A DNA stretch of 64,000 nt, taken from the NCBI GenBank assembly GCA_033297205.1, contig MU859187.1:4800-68799 (forward strand). The letters run 5' to 3'. A program made the position numbers and the translations under genes. This document shows, piece after piece, positions 37,093 to 47,989 of this stretch. How positions within the stretch are numbered: the first letter of the stretch is position 1; each line of letters begins with the position of its first letter. The DNA comes from Pseudoneurospora amorphoporcata. Taxonomy: Eukaryota > Ascomycota > Sordariomycetes > Sordariales > Sordariaceae. A model generated the notes under the pieces. That model saw only the letters and a list, made by a program, of their open reading frames with translations, searched no databases and was not told where the DNA came from.

Positions 37093-37113
37093 CTATTCTA
37101 GAGTCTAGAATAG
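37093..37113. repeat. 21-bp perfect palindrome
   Basis: Arms CTATTCTAGA and TCTAGAATAG around a single central G. All ten base pairs match. It lies in non-coding DNA, and could be a protein-binding dyad or chance. Confidence 0.9.
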
Positions 37114-38804
37114 ACGCCAGGCGATGCTGGGCGTGTGGCAATTGCAGGACTTCGACTTCAATGACCCCTTTTATGCACGCACCAGGGCAGCAGGGCAGCA
37201 GGGCAGCTTCATATTGGCTACTTGGCGACTTGGTCACTTGGTTGCTTGATAGCGGGACCGTCACCGACAGGCCCGTGATGAATTGAACACAAGCTGGAAG
37301 CCTTTTCTCGATTACACTTGATACATATGTAAAAGGGTAAGTCCGTAGGTCTCGCGGTATAGAGGTAGATCACGTGGAGCTGGGGAACTATTACGCTTTG
37401 GCTGGAAGTTGAATGGCTTTGGGAATTCCAGTCTGATTCATGAAAAGGTTCCAGTCTGGTGAGTCACGTACAAACAAGGAGGCTTCTACGTACAAACAAC
37501 ACCGAGCTGCTTCGATGGTACGGGTTAAGTGAAGCAAAGAGTTTGGCATGTGGAATGTTGGTGAGTCAAGAAGAAGGATCCAACTGGGAAGGTGCAATGT
37601 GCGGATAGGAAGGAGGAGTATTTATACCTACTAAGTTTCCGGGGGTTTCTCCTCTTCTAAGGTAGTTTTCTTCTTAATCAACCACCACCTTGGCCCAGAA
37701 GAACCAGTGCCGGCACGAGGCCTTCCACAACCTCGGGTTTACGTGTCTTTAGATCCAGCTTCAGACGTGGTGCAGGCATATAGGCGCACCAAGTCCGTTG
37801 CATTCACCTGTACCACCTACATACATGCTGCATAATATGCGCATCTACAAGCACAAAACTTGATCAAGCCCGGTGTAAGCTGCGGACATGACGGGTCCAA
37901 GCTGGGCATCGCCAAAACGCCGAAGTTAGCAGAAGAACGTTTCAAGAAAGGAGTATGCCCGAAAAAAGAACAGGAATATGTACTTGACTGAGTAGGGCTT
38001 ATATACGGGCCCCTTGAATTCTTCAAGGTTTCGGGCCTTTTTACCTCTTCATCCACAACCTAAACCGTCAACATCAACACCTCCGTGCTATCACAAAACA
38101 TCCCACCTCGGTCGTCTGTTGATCAGAAAATCTAAATACTTTGCCTTCGACTTCTCCCAGATTTGGGACTTTTCTTCCCCTTCATCCACTCCTTCATTCC
38201 ATTACCACACCACCAACTTTACTCGTCCGTTTATCAGACAAATTATCATGACGATATAGTGAAGCGTAAACAACACACAGAAACCAGATACCTAGTAAGT
38301 TCCTTTTTATATATATAATCGTCGCTCGTAGGTATGCCTTCACTGTTCCCAGCCACGCATGGTATCCAAGTCCGGATGCCCTGTTCGTTGAACAAAACAC
38401 CAACCAACCTGTCTAGCACAGGTTCATGCACCCCCATTAGCGCATCTGTTCATGCTGCATGTGGGATATTCGTAACCTTGGCCGCACATTCATCGTGCAC
38501 CTACTTATTCACTGTCACCCCCTTCCTGGGTATTTAGGCTGCCCAGGCTGCCCAGCTTTCCATTTCTCCTCTTCCTTTATACAACCTCTTCAGAGTCAAC
38601 CACTTTTCTGCTGTCACCTTTCCCAAGTCCCAAGACATATGTACCCTTTTCTTTCGCCTTCTTCTCGACCATCACCAAGCCTACGTAGTACATTGTACCT
38701 TACTCACCATCAGCAGAAGCCAACAACCACTTCGCACTCTGAACGACCACCTCGCACTACAACAACAACAACAACCTCTACGAATACCAAACCTCGCAGA
38801 CAAA

Positions 38805-39863
38805 ATGTGCCGCCAGGAACGCCCCCCCATCTGCCCTGACCCGGAGTTCTTCCGCCAGGAGCTGCGGTTCCAGCTTCGCACAATGCCCCGACACTGGGGC
38901 GAAGCCGAGCTGAGCCGCTTGAACACCTTAGCCAACCACCCAAACCCCCACAGGAACCCCTTCCAGGAGGAGTTCCAGGAGGGAGACGAGGAAGACTCCG
39001 AGGAAGAGTACGATGAAGAGTACGATGAGGAGTACGATGAGGAACACGGTGAGCAGTACGATGAGGAGCACCAAGAGGAGGAACACCAAGAGGAGTACGA
39101 TGAGGAGGAAAACCAGGAGCACCACCACGAGAACCACGAGCGATACCTCGTCCGGCTCCGCGAACTCCGCGAGCTCCGCGCTCTTCAAGAGCTTCAAATG
39201 CAGGAGCTTGACCGTCAACTGCAGGAGCTCAACGCAGAGGCTGAGAACCGCGACGAGCAGCAGGTCGACGACATCCCGTCTAACAACGACAACGAGCACC
39301 TCTCACACATAGAGGTAGTCGAGGACTTTGGCCGCCAGCGCCGCCAACTGGACGACCGCCAGCGCCGCCACCTGGACGAGGAGTACGCCCGCCGGTTCCA
39401 GGAGCTCGATGAGGGATCCCGGAGCCAGTTGCGGGACTTGCTCGGAGAGATCACCCGCCGGTACCAGGAGCGTTACCAACGTGAGCCGCAGCAGCTGCTT
39501 AACGAAGGTGAAGGTGAAGAGCAGGAGGAGCTCGACGACGACGAAGATGAAGAGGAAGGCGAGGAGCAGCCCCAGAGTAATGACATGGAACCCGAGGGAG
39601 ACATGGAGCCCCTGCCCGGCCAGCAACACGAACATCAAGCCCAGGAGGAGGAGGATGAGGATGAGGATCACGACCAACATGAACCCCATGCCCAGCAGCA
39701 ACATGGAGAAGATAATCACCAGGGGCAGCGTCGCGAGACTACTATCGAGAGCAACATCCTCCGGCTCCGCGAGCTCCGCGAGCTCCGCGAGCTCCGCGCA
39801 ATCCGAGAGCGCGAGCTGCAGGAGCTCGAGGACCAGGAACGTCAAGCGCAAGCGCAGCAGTAG
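38805..39863 (+). CDS. acidic coiled-coil protein of unknown function
   Basis: A single exon of 352 residues. The start MCRQERPPICPDPEFF follows an ACA-rich leader. The protein is dominated by acidic and glutamine-rich tracts: YDEE repeats near 65-85, EEDEDEDHDQHE near 285-300, and helical Leu/Arg/Glu segments. Two of these are clearly related, RLRELRELRALQELQ near 120 and RLRELRELRELRAIRE near 325, so an internal duplication is likely. No known domain is recognised and the composition prevents confident homology by eye. The stop is TAG at 39861-39863; the same frame continues open and acidic for 31 more codons (DQDPLYEPDMEAEEEPVED) to TGA 39957-39959. The native protein may thus be 384 residues. 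The long open frame and the coherent extension argue that it is real. Confidence 0.65.
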   Translation: MCRQERPPICPDPEFFRQELRFQLRTMPRHWGEAELSRLNTLANHPNPHRNPFQEEFQEGDEEDSEEEYDEEYDEEYDEEHGEQYDEEHQEEEHQEEYDEEENQEHHHENHERYLVRLRELRELRALQELQMQELDRQLQELNAEAENRDEQQVDDIPSNNDNEHLSHIEVVEDFGRQRRQLDDRQRRHLDEEYARRFQELDEGSRSQLRDLLGEITRRYQERYQREPQQLLNEGEGEEQEELDDDEDEEEGEEQPQSNDMEPEGDMEPLPGQQHEHQAQEEEDEDEDHDQHEPHAQQQHGEDNHQGQRRETTIESNILRLRELRELRELRAIRERELQELEDQERQAQAQQ

Positions 39864-40780
39864 GATCAAGATCCTCTTTATGAACCTGACATGGAAGCCG
39901 AGGAAGAGCCGGTTGAGGATGAATCAGGGACTTGGAGACTTGGGGACGAGAGAATTTGAGGATTGAGGATTGAGGATTGAGGAGATTCGGATATTTAGAT
40001 ATTGAATTGAGCATTGAAGATCTGGGGAGAGACTGAATGACTTGGGATATGTACAAATCTGAATTGCTTGCTTGCATTGAAACTAGGGTGACAAGGTGGA
40101 AGCTAGGCCGCGATATAAAAGTTTTGATGGACATGGACACGCTCGTGTTTCTTGATGAGTGATCAAAAGTGATTGACCAGTTAGTGAATTGTGTTGATGC
40201 AGCGATTAGAACATGTTTCTCGTGCGCATTCGTAGTGTGGAAAAGTAAGTGAAACAAACCGACTTGTGTTCCCGGGCTCAATTGAGTCCGGTGTTTGGTC
40301 GTGCTTTGGCTGGGTTCGTACACTTTTACGCAGGCACGAGCGGATGGGAGGGATGGGCATCACGAGTTAATAATCATAAGAACCAAGTAGAATTACAATC
40401 TGGGTAATGGTGCGACTAAAGATAGATGTGTTAAAAGACCCCTTTCCTTGTGATAAGTTTAATTGACTGAACAATAGCAGAGTGTCTTGGCCGCGATGGC
40501 CTCGGAATCGTTGAAAATGGAAGAGGATCAGGCCCCCTGGCTCTCCGACTCGAGCTAACTTAAAGGTTCCATTGTGGTCCTACTTGTTAGTGTAATTGTT
40601 AGTGCAGTACGACGTCAGTGTAGCAGCCTCGGCAAGGGGAGCACAATAACTGAGGTGATAATAAATCAACAAAGTCACGCTAGTCCCCCACAAATTTCAG
40701 TGGGTTCCAACCGCGGCATCAACGTCAAGCTTCAAGTTGCCATCTTCCTCACCAAACAACACAACACAACACACCAGAAA
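39864..40780. other. intergenic region
   Basis: About 0.9 kb. The first 96 bases may be a former C-terminal extension of the acidic protein. A short GATTGAG repeat lies at about 39958-39985. The final CAACAC-rich stretch is the likely leader of the DUF829 gene. An in-frame ATG at 40574 lies in this leader and is not favoured. Confidence 0.6.
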
Positions 40781-41908
40781 ATGGCATCCACCACCAAAGC
40801 CGTCACCAAGGATAATGGCCCCCTCTCCTTCATGACCCGCCTCTCCCAACACGTCTACCTCTACCGGCCCACCACCACGTCAACCACAACAACCACCAGC
40901 CGCCCCCCACCAAAACTCATCCTTCTCTTCTCCTGGATGGGCGCCCGCGACCCTCACATTGCCAAATACATCACGCCCTACCAAGCCCTCTTCCCCGGCA
41001 CGCCGATCCTGCTCATCAAGTCAGAAATGAAGCACGTCTTCAAGCCCCAGAGTTCCTGGCCCGAGATGGAGCATGTCGTCCCCGTGCTCAGGGAAATCTT
41101 TGGTTCGGACATGTTGCTGCGACCTGGTTCTCACCGTTTCGGTACATCTAGTATCCGCGACACCGAATCCACCACCACAGCGTTGACCTCATCACCACCC
41201 GCTAGCAACAGCAGCAGCAGTAGCAGCAGCAACAGCAACAGCACCAACCCGGAAGAAGAAGAAGAAGAAGAAGAAGACCCCCAGCTCCTAATCCACCTCT
41301 TCTCCAACGGCGGTTCCTCCCAGCTCTTGTCTCTGCACACCTACCTCCAGTCCCAATCCCACCTCCAACTCCGGTTACCACGCCACCTGGTCATCTTCGA
41401 CTCCGCCCCCGGCCAAATGGCCTACCTCCCCACCTACCTGGCCCTCAGCCACGTGCTACTCCCGCCCGCCTCGCGCCTCCGCTTCCCTCTCTGGCTTTTC
41501 TCCTTTTCCACCCTCCGCCGCGCTCTCGTGGCTCCTCTGATCCACGCCTGGGTTTCTTTCCTTTGGACGTGCAACTTCCTCGGTCGTCGTCGATCATCCG
41601 TTTCGTTGCTTTCGCGGCTGGAGAGTCCACTGGGGAGGGGAGCGAGGGAACAGAATGATACGACGCCCGGGAAGGGGAGGGCGGAGAGGGAGAGGGGGAG
41701 GATGTATATTTATAGCGAGGAGGACGAGCTGGTTAACTGGCGGGATGTGGAGCGGCATTTGGCTGAGGCGAGACAAAAGGGGATGAAGGCGAGGGGGGAG
41801 AAGTTTGAGGGGACGGGGCATGTGGGACATGCGAGGGGAGCGGCGAATGAGGAGAGATATTGGGGGATCGTGGGCGATTTTTGGGAGGGCGGAGGTTGGT
41901 TGAGGTGA
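40781..41908 (+). CDS. DUF829/TMEM53-family protein (alpha/beta-hydrolase-like)
   Basis: A single exon encodes 375 residues from ATG 40781, which directly follows an ACACACCAGAAA leader; an upstream ATG at 40574 would add 69 unlikely residues. The order of motifs matches DUF829 (PF05705), which has an alpha/beta-hydrolase fold and includes animal TMEM53 of the nuclear envelope. LLFSWMGARDPHIAKYITPY lies near residue 50, then the nucleophile-elbow-like LFSNGGSSQL, then FDSAPG. At the C-terminal end come SEEDELVNWRDVERH and the closing histidine region GHVGHARGAANEERYW. A hydrophobic stretch after FDSAPG (RFPLWLFSFSTLRRALVAPL) may contact membrane. Between residues 128 and 168 is an insert of Ser runs and an eight-Glu run encoded by CAG-like and GAA microsatellites, probably a surface loop. 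Enzymatic activity is unproven for this family. Confidence 0.85.
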   Translation: MASTTKAVTKDNGPLSFMTRLSQHVYLYRPTTTSTTTTTSRPPPKLILLFSWMGARDPHIAKYITPYQALFPGTPILLIKSEMKHVFKPQSSWPEMEHVVPVLREIFGSDMLLRPGSHRFGTSSIRDTESTTTALTSSPPASNSSSSSSSNSNSTNPEEEEEEEEDPQLLIHLFSNGGSSQLLSLHTYLQSQSHLQLRLPRHLVIFDSAPGQMAYLPTYLALSHVLLPPASRLRFPLWLFSFSTLRRALVAPLIHAWVSFLWTCNFLGRRRSSVSLLSRLESPLGRGAREQNDTTPGKGRAERERGRMYIYSEEDELVNWRDVERHLAEARQKGMKARGEKFEGTGHVGHARGAANEERYWGIVGDFWEGGGWLR

Positions 41909-42759
41909 ATTCGTCTAGATTTGAGGGCATGTATGGCGAGTGAGCTAAGGAAACAGAACAGAGGAGGAAATGAAGACGGAGGTGGGATATCGCGATGGAT
42001 AGAAAGAAAGAAAGGAGGTGCGGAGGGAAACGGTGAAAGAGATATACCCTCGGGTTCCGTTGTTAAGTAGGTACCTTGGCGAATGATAGGTAGAGTCTTG
42101 TTTGGTTGGTTTACATTTATCAAGAGGATAGACCAGATGTTTTATCTTTAAAGCACTTCACCAAGCCACGCAACGTTACGAAATATCCGTCAATGTGAAT
42201 CAAACATGCTATCTTGTGTAATAAGACGCTTCCTTCCGGTCATTCAAAGGTACCTTCCCTTCTAGGTTGAGGCTTCCTGCCTCGTTCCTGCTGCCCCGGC
42301 CTCCGGTACCTTACATGTAGCCTGCACTGCACTGCACTCCTTTACATGGAACACAGAACCACAACCAGTATCTACCTTATCTATCTATCTATCTATCTAT
42401 CCATCTGTCAGTCAGTCAGTCAGTCAGTCAGTACTACTCTGACTCTCTCTTCCTGAACCCTGACTGAGCCTTGACGACTGACTCTGCCTTGTTTGGCTTC
42501 GGTCCATGCCCTTCCTTCCTTAGTAGTCCTCAACCACCGAGTGCGTGGGAGGTTTAATCCCAAGTCCAACCAAGACTCAGCCGATGATGATGGGACTTGG
42601 AGTCATGGGTGGCTGTCCGACGCTTATTTGGAATGGCATTGATGAGCCCCGCCTCTGCCTCGGCCGATGCGATCGATTATTTTGCGCGTTTTCATTGATG
42701 TCCGGTGTCGTCGCCCGTGGTGGTTGTTGTGGTTGTTGGTCGTGGTGATGTTGGTTCTT

Positions 42760-42835
<76 letters not shown>

Positions 42836-43683
42836 TTGTTTGTTTGCCCTGTGCAATACTCTCGCGGCCCGCTTGCTAAAGGTGAATCACATCACTCGGC
42901 CCGGCTTCTGAGCCCTTTAAAGCAATCTCAATGACAGATCTTTGGCCTTCAAACCCTGTCCAATGAAGGGCGGGTCAAACCGGCTGCAGTAGATCCTTGG
43001 TGCCATGGTTATCTATCGGCCGCGGCGCGCTGTTTTCGATAAACCGAATACAGAACGAGTTGATGAAACGGATCGACCGCGGCCATGGAGTTCCCATTCA
43101 TTGCTGGCCTTGTTGATGAGCAAACCCCGGATGTGATGGATGCCACGTGAATTTCCACCGCCGAAAAAGTCTCGAGCGACGCAATCACACATCAATCAAT
43201 CCATCAGCTGGATTGTTTGTCGACATGATATCGATCAAGTCCCCGCCCCCCAATGACTGACCATGGGCAAATCGGCCCGAAATTCCGGCGCCACACACGA
43301 ACCGTTCGCCCGGAGAATGCCCCTGGTTGGCGTGGCGTGTGCGGGCGAGCGGGGGGTGCGAATTGGCGTGCAAGTTCGAACACCGACTGTATCGAATGCG
43401 CGACCGGTTGTTAATGAGGTTCGGGACGGATAATGCGATGCGATGCGATGCGGTGCGATGGGCTGATGACACCCGAGACCATGCTCCAAGTCCGGTGCGT
43501 CGTGGACATTTTTGGACCCGAATTCCGCGAGTTTTTGAATTTGTCGCTTCAGCGGTTCCCATGGAACCCTTGGAGGGCGCAAAGCTTTGTTGGTCGCTTC
43601 TCAACTCTCGCCATGATTCTCGTCATGTTGCTCCATGTCACGTTGTAGTAAATAAATAAAAAAAAAAAAAGTTCTCTTCGGCT
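41909..43683. other. convergent intergenic region rich in microsatellites
   Basis: About 1.8 kb with (CTAT)n at 42377-42401, (GTCA)n at 42407-42431, (GAT)n at 42764-42833 and (GCGAT)n near 43435-43463. Open frames over the GAT tract encode methionine or aspartate runs and are not genes. No RNA gene was recognised. Confidence 0.65.
42764..42833. repeat. (GAT)n microsatellite, about 70 bp
   Basis: About 23 uninterrupted trinucleotide units in non-coding DNA, the longest microsatellite in the window. Confidence 0.95.
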
Positions 43684-44104
43684 TCAGGCAACCCTCTGCT
43701 TTTTCCTCTTGCCGCCATCTTGTTGTTGTTGCGCCCCATCAGCGATAAAGTCAGCGTGTTTCTTTCCCTCTTTGGTAAGTCAGGAGAGGTGATTTGGTGT
43801 TTGTAAAAGGTTGCTTATTGGGATCAAAAATCGGTTCCCCAAGAGTGAAGAGCTTACTATCAGTGTTATTATCCATACCATCAGCATCGGCAGCGCAATA
43901 CCCTTCATCTCTCTCGTTGTCGGCGGCGCAGGGCTCGCATTCTTGGTCGAATCGGTGCTCCTCGATTTGCACGCCAAAGGTGCATTGGCCGAATACGCCT
44001 GTGTTCTTGGCTTCGAGGCACGAGAGCTCTTGCGAGAGGTCTTGCCAGATGAATTGTTGGTTGCATTGGGGGCAGGTGCCCGAGAAGACGATTTGGCGGC
44101 ACAT
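43684..44104 (-). CDS. small cysteine-rich protein, putative zinc-binding
   Basis: The start MCRQIVFSGTCPQC at 44104 opens a small protein. Cysteines are arranged as CX2C (CPQC), a single in LSCLEAKN, a single in GQCTFGV, then CEPC near residue 58. This is a layout I recall from short fungal hypothetical proteins and it suggests metal binding. Two models fit. Unspliced, the frame runs to 43751 (117 residues). Spliced, an 88-bp intron (43857-43770, GTAAGC donor, CTGAC near the acceptor, AAG acceptor) gives 110 residues ending in a basic KRKKQRVA tail at TGA 43686-43684. The spliced form is preferred because the donor and branch are good and the tail is lysine-rich, but the AAG acceptor is weaker than usual. 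No role can be named. Confidence 0.6.
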
Positions 44105-45639
44105 GGTTGGTTGCTGTGTGCGTGTGTGATGATGGTATGGGATGAGTTACTGAGATCTGATGTCGAAGAGAGGCCTTGATAAGTGCTATGTGTGAGTCAA
44201 GATGCAAGAGGGGAGATGAATCCCATATGTAAGGAGGCACCCTGGTCGAATCAAAGGATGTGCCCGTCGATTTCCTCCTTCTTGGTCCTGGGGAGAGTTG
44301 CGGTTCGTCAAGCTGGAGATTGAGGGATTTGGTCACTCCACCTGGCGACCGGGGGATGGGATATTAAACTTGATAGATTGGCATAATATCGACTTGTCGT
44401 CGGGGTTCAGTAGCCGGATCAAACGAAAACAAGGGGAAAGAGGGGAAAAAAAGGAGGATCGGAAAAGATGGCAAGATATTCACTTTATGGATACCCTATC
44501 GGACGTATCTCCGGTAGGTATGCATGGAAAGTGGTTACACGTATTCGGCTTTTGGATATCGAAGATGATGCGATGAACCGATGGAGACCGGTCGTTGATT
44601 TGCACCACTTCCACAAAAAAACACGATGGTCAAATGCAGGCAATTACTGCTGCAGAGAACAAGTGCAGTGCACCAGTTACACCACACAACCGTTGAAGCG
44701 ATGAAGCCATCACCACCGACAGGACCCTTGCAGGGCTGATTGATCACTAGCCGTTAGAGTCTTACAGGCCAGGTCATGCTCCCTGACCCGCAAATCCCCG
44801 CTTTCCCCCGTTCATTTTTTGTACAGCTGACCTTCCCCGTTGCGGTCTGGATTGTTCAGCGTGTACTAACAATTTTGAAGGATCAGATGAACCAAGCTGG
44901 GATGCCCTAAACCTCGGGCATATACCTCTGTGGATATTTCGCATGAACGGTACTATTTTAACAAGCATCTCAACCAGACCAAACAATCATCAGTAGGCGG
45001 ACATGGAGCTTCTATTCAAAGGGACCCTTATATAGCGGGAGCTGTCTGTCTTGAGTTGATCGCAAGGCATATCATCAGCAGCTTATTGGGGCCATCCATT
45101 TGGACGTTAGGTTACTAAGGCCTTGAACTTTGCGCATCAAGTGGAAGGAAGCCACGGTAACAGACTGCAGGTGTCTACTCATTCCTCTCAGCTCATCATC
45201 GTCACTCCAAAGAAAAAGGGGGCAGAGAATATGATTCAAGTGGGATCGGACAGAGAGTTCCGCGGAGGAGAGAACTGAATTTGACTGCAGGAATTTCGGA
45301 GCCCGGTGACCTGGCTGTCGGTGACAGAGATTTGCTCTTGCCGTCCGTATCTGAACGGCAAATTGGGGCGCACACATGATGGAAGGGGTTCGTTCACCTG
45401 TAATGTGGCTCGACACAAGAACCGCTGTCGCCCACCATTTTCTTCTTAATTTCCCCTACATCTCGTCTCTTGCCACTTGTCCGCCGTCCCTTCTCAGACC
45501 TTCATCTCATCTTCGTCACTTACTACTCCTGCCGAGCCTAGTCTGGCTTGGCCTGCCTGGCAGGTGCATGCATTGCCCAGTGCCCTGACAATCTGCCCCC
45601 CATCGAAAGCCTGCGTCCTCGCGAGCATTTTGCTAAGTA
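44105..45639. other. intergenic region, no gene recognised
   Basis: About 1.5 kb upstream of the Cys-rich gene and bordering the retrotransposon relic. No coding frame or RNA gene is supported. An LTR of the neighbouring gypsy relic could be here, but no repeated copy is visible inside the window. Confidence 0.5.
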
Positions 45640-46290
45640 AATAGATGGTCCAAGATGTCTCATCGTTATTATCATTTTCCCTTCTGTGTCTTCTTTTGTA
45701 GCCATGCTTCCAAAATTTCCGGTTTCAATTCTTTTGCTGCCACCCAGTGATCAAATTACCGTCCTGCGCCGTCGTGCTCCACCAGATATTTGATGATGCC
45801 CGACTTCTCCTTCTTCTCGGCGGTGATCTTGGCCGGTGAGTCGATGCCTCTAATAGGAATTAAGACTGGTAGTTGACGGCCGTATGGATCAGGTTTCCCA
45901 GCCGACTCTAGATGATCGATGCTGATTATTGGATGGATTTTCCAGTTGACAGGGAAATCGAGTCTGTATGCTCCCCGCCCGACTCGTTCCACCACTCTGA
46001 AGGGACCTGTATACCGTGGGCCCAGTTTGCTTCCCAGCAGGTACTTGCCATCATATCCCAGACCTCCACCTCCTCAGGTGTTTGTCGTCTTCCATCCCAG
46101 GCTTCCTTCAAGATGGACCCCAACACCTCACAATGGACCACAGGCTTTTGGAAGCGCATGCCCCTTTGGACCGTGTTGCCAATGCTGGCCAACAACATCC
46201 TGTGTATGTCCACGATTCCGGTCACATCACCTCCAGTCTCAAGTCCCTGTTCTGGCCATGCTCCTCTGCTTGCTTTTCCCATGACGTCGT
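45640..46290 (-). mobile_element. degenerate Ty3/gypsy retrotransposon fragment (integrase C-terminus and chromodomain-like tail)
   Basis: On the minus strand the translation contains LLGSKLGPRYTGPFRVV, then ERVGRGAYRLDFPVN and WKIHPIISIDHLES. These are hallmark strings of the integrase C-terminal region of chromoviral gypsy elements. After a spacer come KYLVEHDGAGR, a stop (TAA near 45757), then in the same frame FDHWVAAKELKPEILEAWL, which fits the end of a chromodomain. Upstream, the frame EVEVWDMMAS around 46090 is out of phase, so at least one frameshift is present. No reverse transcriptase, RNase H or gag was found nearby, so this is a 3' remnant only and cannot be active. Confidence 0.8.
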
Positions 46291-46849
46291 CTTTGATCTG
46301 ATTTTCACCTCACTGCTTCTTCCATCCCGTTGTCTTTGATCCTTTTCCATCTATTCTTCCATCCCCGCGTCTACTCCGGTTTGGTGCGTCACTGACACGT
46401 CCAATGTTCTGGTCTGTCTCCTGGTCACGGCCATGTTGTTTGCTCGCACGCCGCTCATCCACAGCCCCTATTTAGCGGGGAGGGCTCTGATTTCTACTTC
46501 CGTAATCTCGACAATGGAAATAACACTGAGCGTGACTTACTACGGGTTCTCTCCTTTATCCATGGCTACTACTGCTCTCGATGCTTTCCGCGACTTGAAG
46601 GCCCCCGTCCTCTCTCGATATTCCGTCCGTTCTCCCTCAATATTCCCTTCGTTTTCCCTCCTAATTCCCTCCGTACAAAGTATCGTCTTCATTCTAAAGC
46701 CTTTTGTCCGTCTCATATTTAGCGCTTCGTCTTATAGCTAACCTATAGAACTTTATGTTTAGGCTTTCAAAGAACTTGTACAAGAAGAACCTTAAGAGCT
46801 AGCGGCAGGTTTGTACTACAACGAACCAGAGACCCCGGCCAAGTTAACC

Positions 46850-47300
46850 GCATCTCCTCCTACGCGCCGCGATCAGAAAAGCTGGAGCGATGCGGCACTC
46901 GCACTCTGACTCCCTGCACTCCTCGCAATCTGCGGACATGATAGCGCGGACGCAATCAACGCCGGCCTTCACGCAGGAACCACAAGGGGGGTAGCCGCTG
47001 GTTGAATAGTATTGCCTGCTTCGTGCTTACGTTGAATATATATTAATAATAATAACCAAAATGTATTCAAGAAAACTTACCGCAACCGCTAGAAGTTTGT
47101 CTTTAGCCTCGGCCAAATCTGACTTCATCTAGCGCTGAAGTTTGCGACGCTTACGGCGCTCATCGCGAACATTCTGCAGGAATATGTTGCGCTGGATACG
47201 CCGGCTACGACGGCGAGTAGAAGAGGCTAGCGTAGATTTATGTGTAGGAGAATAACCGGCTTCGGGGGGATCGGGGGTTTCGCCAACGACAATCCCGGAA
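46850..47300 (-). pseudogene. broken basic/cysteine-rich gene relic
   Basis: The minus strand encodes PEAGYSPTHKSTLASSTRRR and SRRIQRNIFLQNVRDERRKR, then RKLQR, a TAG stop (47131-47129), and MKSDLAEAKDKLLAVA. A good donor GTAAGT follows at 47080. After an acceptor CAG ending at 47016, a different phase encodes SGYPPCGSCVKAGVDCVRA and CEECRESECECR. So a basic coiled segment is followed by a Cys-rich CXXCXXXGXXC tail, as in some repeated fungal gene families. The stop and the phase mismatch at the splice show decay. I do not recognise a named family. It may be a remnant of the same element type as the neighbouring plus-strand relic. Confidence 0.45.
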
Positions 47301-47989
47301 GGTGTAGCTAAGTTTATACGAGCACGCTCTATTATCGCATATGTAGTTGGTGAATGAGGTCACTGAGTAAACGAAATAGGTAGGCCGAATTAGCCAAATG
47401 TAGCCGGGCCACCATGGTTGTGTAAAGTATAAAGCCCTTTTCTGAGTTCACATGTCAGTCAAAAGTGGCTCGTCCAAATCAACGCCTGCGGTGCACAAAT
47501 CTTCATTACCATTAGGAGACTAGGAGTGGTCCCTTTTGCCGTGGCTGGGAGACAAAAGGGACTGAGATCAGGTAAGTGAAGCATAGGACATGATGATACC
47601 GGTAGGCCTCGAGCCTCACCTCAACACTCTAGGCAGATACCCTCATGATCATAAGTTCTGTGGTCGAATTCTTCTTGGCAAGATATGCCATTGAATACCG
47701 CATGAAGGTGACGGGAAGCTCGACGAGACACACACAAGTCATAGTGACTCGCTAGGTAACGTATGTGTTCATCGTTGTTGACAACTCCCCCATTGCCGCG
47801 CATGGCGTGTGAAAGAGGAAAGAGGCTAATAGACTACTGAGTGAGACCGGTCAATATCCATAGAGTTCTTCACCCTTCAAGCCCAGATACAAGCGGAGCA
47901 CAATGTCGTCAGCACAGGAACTCGTCGATGCATATACGTGGTTCACTATTACCGTAGAAGCCCCCGAGTAGTATATATACCCGATATAC

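Larger units (their letters stand above)
35405..38804. other. intergenic region, no gene recognised
   Basis: About 3.4 kb between plus-strand genes. It holds a (CGAA)n tract near 36067-36085, an A-run at 36513-36530, (ATGG)n at 36557-36600, (ACTGG)n at 36636-36674 and a perfect 21-bp palindrome at 37093-37113. Open frames here are short and many derive from the simple repeats. The CCA/ACA-rich DNA of about 38540-38804 is the likely leader of the next gene. Confidence 0.6.

Noticed and set aside
42705..42911. Methionine-run frame over the GAT microsatellite
   Set aside because: Repeat artefact.
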